Of a DNA stretch of 46,741 nt, positions 41,849 through 46,741 are shown piece after piece. The DNA is from Amphibacillus sediminis NBRC 103570 (GTDB lineage Bacteria; Bacillota; Bacilli; Bacillales; Amphibacillaceae). The DNA is taken from assembly GCF_001552275.1 (NCBI RefSeq), contig NZ_BCQW01000023.1, forward strand, positions 1-46,741, in the 5' to 3' direction. Under the pieces are notes generated by a model that had not been told where the DNA came from, did no database searches, and saw nothing but the letters and a program-made list of their open reading frames with translations. The stretch's first letter is position 1. Every line of letters begins with the position of its first letter. The position numbers and the translations under genes are program-made.

Positions 41849-43141
41849 CTAGGCTTGTGCCTTAATTAATGCCTGGTCTAAGTCATCGATTAAATCATCA
41901 ATCGCCTCAAGGCCTACAGACAATCTAACCAGTTCCTCTCGTACTCCCATAGCTTCTAGCTCTTGTTTAGATAACTGTTGGTGTGTCGTAGTGGCAGGGT
42001 GAATAATCAATGATTTGGCATCACCGACATTGGCCACATGGGACCACAAGCTAACATTGTCGATTAACCTACGGCCAGCATCACGGCCGCCTTTGATGCC
42101 AAAGGCAATAATAGATCCAAAGCCACCGTTCAATACCTGTTTAGCTAACTGATGGGATGGATGGTTATTAAGTCCCGGATAGTCGACCCAATCAACCGCT
42201 GGATGATTTGTAAGGTAGACAGCGAGCTGAGCAGCATTCTCATTATGTCGCTGAACACGCAAATGTAATGTTTCAAGTCCTTGAATTAATTGAAAAGCAT
42301 TATAAGGACTCAGTGCTGCACCAAAGTCACGTAATAGTTGTACTCTTAGCTTCGTAATAAAGGCAAGTGCTCCGAAATCATTAGCATAGCGAATGCCATT
42401 ATAACTAAGATCCGGCTCGGTAAAGGTTGGAAATTTTCCAGATTGCCAATCAAATCGACCACCGTCAATAATTACTCCCCCAATCGTTGTTCCGTGACCT
42501 CCGATCCATTTGGTAGCAGAATGGATGACGATATCAGCACCGAGTAAAATCGGCTTAACTAAATAAGGTGTTGCAAATGTATTATCAACGATTAGTGGGA
42601 TACCATGATTATGTGCGACCTTAGCAATCTGCTCAACATCAAGGACATGTAAATTCGGGTTGCTAATAATCTCAGCAAAAACCCCTTTTGTCTTCTCCGT
42701 AATAGCAGTCGCAATTTGTTCTGGATCGTTAGGATCAACAAATTTCACTTTAATCCCATATCGCGGTAGAGTAACTGAAAATAAATTATAAGTTCCACCA
42801 TAAAGATTCGTTGCCGCGACAATTTCATCTCCTGCTGAGGCTATATTTAAAATAGCCAACGTAATCGCTGCCATTCCTGATGAAGTAGCAACGGCCGCTT
42901 CTCCTTCTTCTAATAAAGCGACACGCTTTTCAAATACATCGACGGTTGGATTTCCGATTCGTGAATAAATATTACCCGGCTCCGCTAACGCAAATAATCG
43001 TTCAGCATGCTCCGTATCATCAAATACGTATGAAGTAGTCTGATAGATAGGGACTGCTCTTGACCCAGTTGTTGGGTCTGGTGATTGTCCTCCATGTAAT
43101 GCAAGAGTTTCAATCGCATAGCTATTTTGTTGGTTTGTCAT
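41849..43141 (-). CDS. metY: O-acetylhomoserine aminocarboxypropyltransferase (sulfhydrylase)
   Basis: 430-residue PLP enzyme of the Cys/Met metabolism family, the length of MetY-type sulfhydrylases (MetB/MetC are about 380-390). It makes homocysteine from O-acetylhomoserine and sulfide. The PLP Lys is K211 in SATKWIGGHG; the phosphate-binding YSRIGNPTVDVFE and ATSSGMAAI are present, and a long GGxxGG insertion (VIIDGGRFDW) is typical for MetY. GGAGGAAA precedes the ATG. It is preceded by a SAM-I riboswitch, which confirms methionine biosynthesis as its role. It is monocistronic. Confidence 0.95.
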   Translation of the reverse strand: MTNQQNSYAIETLALHGGQSPDPTTGSRAVPIYQTTSYVFDDTEHAERLFALAEPGNIYSRIGNPTVDVFEKRVALLEEGEAAVATSSGMAAITLAILNIASAGDEIVAATNLYGGTYNLFSVTLPRYGIKVKFVDPNDPEQIATAITEKTKGVFAEIISNPNLHVLDVEQIAKVAHNHGIPLIVDNTFATPYLVKPILLGADIVIHSATKWIGGHGTTIGGVIIDGGRFDWQSGKFPTFTEPDLSYNGIRYANDFGALAFITKLRVQLLRDFGAALSPYNAFQLIQGLETLHLRVQRHNENAAQLAVYLTNHPAVDWVDYPGLNNHPSHQLAKQVLNGGFGSIIAFGIKGGRDAGRRLIDNVSLWSHVANVGDAKSLIIHPATTTHQQLSKQELEAMGVREELVRLSVGLEAIDDLIDDLDQALIKAQA

Positions 43142-43434
43142 GTACTTTCCTCCTAAATTTTTTAATTTATCAAAACAACAGCTCGTTCTTCCATTCTTTT
43201 GCAGGACCTTGCCAATCTGAGAGATATGAAATAAAAATATTTAACGACTACGACTTTTATAAGAGCTGTCGAGCTTGCTCTTGTCTGTTGATCCAATAAA
43301 TCCAGGCTTAAATTTAGAGCTATTGATGGCATGATCCGTATAGCTCGGTGGCTTTTAGACAATCAGTTGAACCGTTGATCCGACAATCTAACTACATTCC
43401 CTTCTCTTCCCGATTTAAGACTGCCTCTTCTACG
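43142..43434 (-). other. Long leader between the riboswitch terminator and metY
   Basis: About 290 nt separate the S-box terminator from the metY start, much more than usual. A 66-codon minus-strand frame in it (43162-43362) lacks a ribosome site and does not look like protein. A very short frame MEERAVVLIN stands near the end. I see no second riboswitch. Confidence 0.5.
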
Positions 43435-43472
43435 ACAAAAAAACCTGCTTCACCAATGATGAAAGCAGGTTT
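43435..43472 (-). terminator. Rho-independent terminator of the SAM riboswitch
   Basis: AAACCTGCTT and GAAAGCAGGTTT make a GC-containing stem followed by seven Ts on the minus strand. It lies directly after the aptamer, as in S-box leaders, and stops transcription when SAM is bound. Confidence 0.92.
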
Positions 43473-43485
43473 CCGAATGCTAATT

Positions 43486-43590
43486 TGCTTCATCATCCAA
43501 AGCCTAAGCTTTGCTGGTTGGGGCACCTTACCAAATAGTAGGTTGCCGTGGAGTCACAGAGCCAGTTCTCTCGTCCACTCGTGATAAAAT
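43486..43590 (-). ncRNA. SAM-I (S-box) riboswitch controlling metY
   Basis: Read on the minus strand the aptamer starts TTTATCACGAGTGG, continues with CGAGAGAACTGGCTCTGTGA, then CTCCACGGCAACCT, GGTAAGGTGCCCCAACCAGC and closes with GGATGATGAAG. These are the conserved S-box blocks (P1, the P2 kink-turn region with GAGA and CTGGC, the GGCAACCT junction, and GGTGC-CC-CAGC of P3). It binds S-adenosylmethionine and shuts off metY through the terminator that follows. Confidence 0.95.
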
Positions 43591-43614
43591 TGTCTAAATA
43601 TTTAGATTAAACTG

Positions 43615-43642
43615 ATTATAACATAGATATTCATTCTGTCTA
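43615..43642 (-). promoter_or_regulatory. Promoter of the metY transcript
   Basis: Minus-strand TAGACA (plus 43637-43642) and TATAAT (43615-43620) are 16 bp apart, with the start point expected just before the riboswitch. Confidence 0.65.
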
Positions 43643-43824
43643 GTCCTTATTTTATCTCCACCTGTAAAGGCCTTTGGTAAACCATATATTCCCATCGGGA
43701 ATTTATCGAGATAAGCTAGATAAGTTCTGGAAGCACATATACCAAGACGCTTTTGACTTTGAGGGATTACTTTATCACGAAGTGGGTATAGATAAAATAA
43801 CACATGTTTAAAGGAGTCGATGAT

Positions 43825-44613
43825 ATGACGAAATCCACCTTAAACGGTAGGGTGGCAATCATTACAGGGGCAAGTTCAGGGATTGGCCGCGCAAGTGCGA
43901 TTAAGCTAGCCCAAGAGGGGGCAAAAGTAGGTTTAATTGATTTAAAGGAAGATAAAGCCGAGGCATTAAAGGGCGAGTTAGAGCAATTAGGGAGTCAAGT
44001 CGTATTAGCAGAAGCCGATATCAAGAATCCAGATCGGATCAAATCTGCTATCGATAAAGTTGTCGAGGAATTTGGCAGGCTTGATATTGTCTTTGCCAAT
44101 GCCGGTATCAATGGGAAGGTGGCTCCAATTGAGGATATTACCCCAGATGAATGGGATATGACTCTACATACTAACTTAAAGGGAACATTCTTAACCACAA
44201 AGTACGCCGTTCCTCATATGAAGAAAGCTGGTGGAAGTATAATCATTACCAGTTCGATAAATGGGAATCGTAAATTTTCGGCAGTTGGTATGTCTGCCTA
44301 TAGCGCAAGTAAAGCTGGGCAAATGGCACTTGGTAAAATGGCAGCACTAGAGCTATCTCATTATAAAATTCGTGTTAATATTATTTGTCCTGGTGCCATT
44401 GAAACCAACATCGGAGAAAATACTTTTAAAGAGGAAGAAAATTTAAAAAAAGTCAGAATACCTGTTATCTACCCAGAAGGGTCTCAGCCATTAGAACATA
44501 AGCCAGGAACTCCAGATCAGGTTGCAGAGCTTGTTTATTTTTTAGCATCAGACGCTTCTAGCCATATCTCTGGCACTGAAGTATTTATTGACGGTGCTTC
44601 AACTTTACTTTAA
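43825..44613 (+). CDS. Short-chain dehydrogenase/reductase (SDR)
   Basis: 262 residues, classical SDR. The dinucleotide motif is TGASSGIG at 14-21 with D39 favouring NAD, ANAG at 91-94, catalytic Ser about 143-144, Tyr159 and Lys163 (AYSASKAG). The ending HISGTEVFIDGASTL is typical. Substrate unknown; many Bacillus relatives are annotated as glucose 1-dehydrogenase- or YxnA-like. I start at the ATG at 43825 with GGAG 9 nt before it. Stands alone between the metY leader and a structured repeat. Confidence 0.92.
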   Translation: MTKSTLNGRVAIITGASSGIGRASAIKLAQEGAKVGLIDLKEDKAEALKGELEQLGSQVVLAEADIKNPDRIKSAIDKVVEEFGRLDIVFANAGINGKVAPIEDITPDEWDMTLHTNLKGTFLTTKYAVPHMKKAGGSIIITSSINGNRKFSAVGMSAYSASKAGQMALGKMAALELSHYKIRVNIICPGAIETNIGENTFKEEENLKKVRIPVIYPEGSQPLEHKPGTPDQVAELVYFLASDASSHISGTEVFIDGASTLL

Positions 44614-44723
44614 TACGTGTTTAAAGGTCGCCCTTCAAATGGCATAGACTAAAATATTGGAATAAATGCAACCCCAGTAAAAAGAAAAAAATAATCCAAT
44701 CAGGATGTACCACACTTAATCAA

Positions 44724-44973
44724 GTGAAACTTCGTTCAGTGGGGGGTTCGACGCATAGAATATGCTCGTACAGACGTTGCGACACGACGTCGTGAACTTA
44801 GTCAGCTTTCTCTCTCCCCCACTGAACGATAGTTGAACCAATCGGGCCGTTACTGGCTGTTGGATCTCCCACTTAGACATAACGTGTTCCCTTATTTCTT
44901 GTAGTGGTAGTCTTACAAAAGCCCTTCGATGGGGCGAGTAATCGCAGCCCCAGCCAGTTACACCGCGATAAAA
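44724..44973. repeat. Structured repeat element, copy C
   Basis: 250-bp copy of the element at 14551 and 17416, from GTGAAACTTCGTTCAGTGG to ACCGCGATAAA. Here the outer stem is long (GTTCAGTGGGGGG with CCCCCACTGAAC), followed by CAGCCAGTTAC/GTTACTGGCTG pairing and the CCCACTTAG...TAGTGG hairpin. No gene and no target duplication. It lies between the SDR gene and the terminator of the VOC gene. Confidence 0.82.
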
Positions 44974-44978
44974 CAAGT

Positions 44979-45017
44979 AAAGAGCTGATCCCAATTTCAG
45001 ATTGGAACAGCTCTTTA
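44979..45017 (-). terminator. Terminator of the VOC-family gene
   Basis: AAAGAGCTG and CAGCTCTTT enclose an inner CCAAT/ATTGG pair, giving a long stem. It starts 4 bp after the stop codon of the VOC gene. Structured repeat copy C begins 6 bp further on. Confidence 0.85.
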
Positions 45018-45020
45018 TTA

Positions 45021-45413
45021 TTATAAGCTTAATTGCCATGAAACACCGAAACGATCATTAAACCAGACGAACTTTTTACTAAAACCGTATTGATCTAAAG
45101 GCATTAAAACCTCTCCTCTTTCAATCAGCGTTTGGTACGCATACTCAAGTTCGACTAACGTATCAAATTTTACAAACAATGAAACTGATGGGGTAAAATC
45201 AAATTGATGCTTAACTATACTATCTGTAAAAAAAATTTGCTGACCATGAATGGTAATAACGCCTTGTTGAACTTTAGCTTGATCACCTTCCTCACTATGA
45301 GCATAGCGATGTAGTTCATTAATTTCCGCATCATTAAAACCATTCACATATAAGCGCATCGCCTCCTCAGCTTGTCCAGTAAACATGAGAAAAGGACGGA
45401 CGATCGTCATCAT
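45021..45413 (-). CDS. VOC superfamily protein, PhnB/YjdN-like
   Basis: 130 residues of the PhnB-like (old name 3-demethylubiquinone methyltransferase-like) group of vicinal-oxygen-chelate proteins: PFLMFTGQAEEAMRLYVNGF at the start, IHGQQIFFTDS in the middle and the ending DQYGFSKKFVWFNDRFGVSWQL, which is nearly diagnostic. Function of these proteins is mostly unknown. Two ATGs follow AAAGGGGGG; I use the first (45413). Single gene with a terminator directly downstream. Confidence 0.9.
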   Translation of the reverse strand: MMTIVRPFLMFTGQAEEAMRLYVNGFNDAEINELHRYAHSEEGDQAKVQQGVITIHGQQIFFTDSIVKHQFDFTPSVSLFVKFDTLVELEYAYQTLIERGEVLMPLDQYGFSKKFVWFNDRFGVSWQLSL

Positions 45414-45581
45414 TTTCCCCCCTTTCTTAAACACCGTCGTTTTTCTTTGAATTACTAACTAATACTTTGAAGCTGTCTATCCCAAAGAAATTCATTGTTG
45501 AATTAAATACTACCACTATATTTTATTCTGTATATTAACTTATTAACTCACCTAACACGATTATAACCTATTTAAAGCAAG

Positions 45582-45815
45582 ATGGGGGATAAATTAGAAT
45601 TGGATAACTTTGATAAAGTGAAGGAAAAAGTTAGATACGATATGAAGGAGCATGAGCTTAAGTTAGCTAAATCCAACCAGACTAAGACAACTTTCATGAA
45701 ATGCCTTTCCATGCTATTTTCCAGTCAGAGCATCGTTATGGATAGCTGTCCATGGTTAAAACCCCTGACTGGAAAAATCTCTTTTATTCGTTGCTATTCA
45801 CTGCATTTATTTTAA
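45582..45815 (+). CDS. Doubtful small ORF, 77 residues
   Basis: The first half (MGDKLELDNFDKVKEKVRYDMKEHELKLAKSNQTK) is charged and protein-like; the second half runs through a hairpin and looks non-coding. There is no proper ribosome site before the ATG, though GGGGG lies before a TTG seven codons in. It could be the broken start of a gene. Family not recognised. Confidence 0.35.
   Translation: MGDKLELDNFDKVKEKVRYDMKEHELKLAKSNQTKTTFMKCLSMLFSSQSIVMDSCPWLKPLTGKISFIRCYSLHLF
45716..45777. terminator. Hairpin between the small ORF and the lipoprotein gene
   Basis: TTTTCCAGTCAG and CTGACTGGAAAAA form a 12-bp stem with T- or A-runs on both sides; the loop is 36 nt. It may end the lipoprotein transcript (minus strand) or be bidirectional. 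Confidence 0.6.
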
Positions 45816-45831
45816 AGCCTCTAATAAATAA

Positions 45832-46737
45832 CTATTCAATAGTAAATTCTGCTCCAAGTAAAGTAGTGAGATCTGCAATACCTTCTGCACTTATTTGTTT
45901 AACAACACGGTAATGACCTGGACCAAGATCCGTTAATTCAATAATTTGCTCATGCTTATCACCAGGGGATAGAATAATTGCAATCTCTATAAAAGCTAAG
46001 TCAAGGGGGACTTCCCACCATTTATCATCTATTTTTTGTTCGATTTGATAATGCATACCTAAAAAAATTGTAGTTGGACCAAAGTTTTCAATCTGCAATT
46101 TAGCTTGCTCATCTGATTGATAGCTAGCCTGATCTAATGAGAGTTGGGCATTTAATTCTTGGGCAGGAACAAGCATTAGACCTAATAACGTATCTTCAAC
46201 CTTCCCATTCTCCGCTAAAATTTCAGCACTTAACAAATAGATCTTGTTTTCCTGTTCAGGTAATTGACTCTGGTAAAGCGTAGTATACGATGGTTCAATT
46301 TGCTCAACTTCAATTAGCTTTTCATCAATAATCTCAATCGGTTCTAAGGTTGAGTCTAATTCCACTAACTGTATTCTAACCTTATGGTTAAACTGGAGCT
46401 TCTCTTCCTGATCCAGATGAAAGCCTAACTCGATGAAAGCACCAGGTAATAAGTTCCCATTAGAAATAGTATAACCGAGCATACCTTGTCCATTATGAGC
46501 AAACCACTCACCAGTTGGAGCTTGATAGCCTGTTAATTCAGCAAGCTGTTGCTGATCATAAAAGAATTCTTGAGAGAATGGAATGCTTAAAAATAGGTCA
46601 ACATCTGAAGAGCCAATATGATCAGATAGTTCACCACTGCCAGCTTCCCAATCCGTGCGAATATCGCTGCTAGTAGTCGTATCTTGGTCACAAGCTATAA
46701 GCAAAACAAGAAATACAATCATAAACCATTTCATCAA
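45832..46737 (-). CDS. Lipoprotein with C-terminal bacterial Ig-like domain
   Basis: 301 residues. A lipoprotein signal (MKWFMIVFLVLLIAC, lipobox LIAC) puts it on the outer face of the membrane. The middle region is unfamiliar and acidic. The last 110 residues (LSLDQASYQSDEQAKLQIEN, DDKWWEVPLDLAF, then SPGDKHEQIIEL and GHYRVVKQI) resemble the Ig-like fold (Big_14 type) of small Bacillus surface lipoproteins. Two ATGs lie at the window edge (46737 and 46734) and the ribosome site is cut off, so an earlier start cannot be excluded. Function unknown. Confidence 0.8.
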   Translation of the reverse strand: MMKWFMIVFLVLLIACDQDTTTSSDIRTDWEAGSGELSDHIGSSDVDLFLSIPFSQEFFYDQQQLAELTGYQAPTGEWFAHNGQGMLGYTISNGNLLPGAFIELGFHLDQEEKLQFNHKVRIQLVELDSTLEPIEIIDEKLIEVEQIEPSYTTLYQSQLPEQENKIYLLSAEILAENGKVEDTLLGLMLVPAQELNAQLSLDQASYQSDEQAKLQIENFGPTTIFLGMHYQIEQKIDDKWWEVPLDLAFIEIAIILSPGDKHEQIIELTDLGPGHYRVVKQISAEGIADLTTLLGAEFTIE

Positions 46738-46741
46738 ACTG

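Noticed and set aside
43162-43362. 66-codon ORF in the metY leader
   Set aside because: No ribosome site, odd composition, and it lies in a transcribed leader behind a riboswitch.
43594-43803. 69-codon minus-strand ORF upstream of the riboswitch
   Set aside because: It overlaps the metY promoter and has no RBS or recognisable sequence.
44716-45039. 107-codon frame MAIKLIIIKSC... as a gene
   Set aside because: It covers repeat copy C and the terminator of the VOC gene; the frame is a by-product of the repeat.

Overview
The window looks like a low-GC Gram-positive genome of the family Bacillaceae, probably a facultatively anaerobic or alkali/salt-tolerant carbohydrate fermenter of the Amphibacillus/Halolactibacillus/Gracilibacillus type. 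This is an inference from AT-rich DNA, strong GGAGG ribosome sites with frequent TTG/GTG starts, CcpA-type cre sites, an S-box riboswitch, Bce- and Glv-type modules and typical Bacillaceae intergenic repeats. No rRNA, tRNA, CRISPR array, phage or intact transposase gene was seen.

Layout. 1-2.2 kb: TetR regulator plus ABC exporter (minus strand; permease cut by the window edge). 2.4-6 kb: one very large LPXTG-anchored GH10 xylanase (CBM22-like x2, GH10, CBM9, coiled coil, sorting signal). 6.2-8.5 kb: a gene remnant, an RNase H-like protein and a metallo-beta-lactamase-fold hydrolase. 8.9-17.3 kb: an amino-sugar/sulfate locus read right to left: membrane sensor-regulator with an AraC HTH (split by a T8 frameshift), PTS EIICB, a cytosolic formylglycine sulfatase resembling N-sulfoglucosamine sulfohydrolase, NanE epimerase and the anaerobic sulfatase-maturating radical SAM enzyme. 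18-20.8 kb: GntR regulator, GNAT acetyltransferase, TauE/SafE permease. 20.9-27.8 kb: a Bce-type module (response regulator, intramembrane-sensing kinase, ABC transporter BceAB) interrupted between kinase and transporter by about 2.3 kb that carries two unknown exported proteins and is bounded by 53-bp direct repeats. 28.1-29.3 kb: DUF898 protein and 5'-3' exonuclease.

29.8-41.5 kb is an alpha-glucan/maltose district: cytosolic GH13 neopullulanase-type enzyme and MalEFG-type ABC importer, which share an almost identical LacI-family operator; then an RpiR regulator, a glycerate kinase, a GH4 6-phospho-alpha-glucosidase and a GlvC/MalP-type PTS EIICB, resembling the B. subtilis glv (mal) system. 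41.8-43.6 kb: O-acetylhomoserine sulfhydrylase controlled by a SAM-I riboswitch. 43.8-46.7 kb: SDR dehydrogenase, VOC/PhnB-like protein, a doubtful small ORF and an Ig-domain lipoprotein.

Intergenic DNA is rich in repeats. Three copies of a 248-250 bp, gene-less, highly foldable element lie at 14.55, 17.4 and 44.7 kb, with more distant relatives at 22.8 and 36.3 kb. There is also a large element with inverted ends of the GGCTGGGACA type at 27.8 kb and a pair of TTCAAAA/TTTTGAA-bounded repeats at 10.2 and 17.8 kb. The observations most worth following are the cassette inside the bce locus, the PTS-coupled intracellular sulfatase pathway, the structured repeat family and the frameshifted regulator. 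All functions are assigned by reading motifs; no database search was possible.
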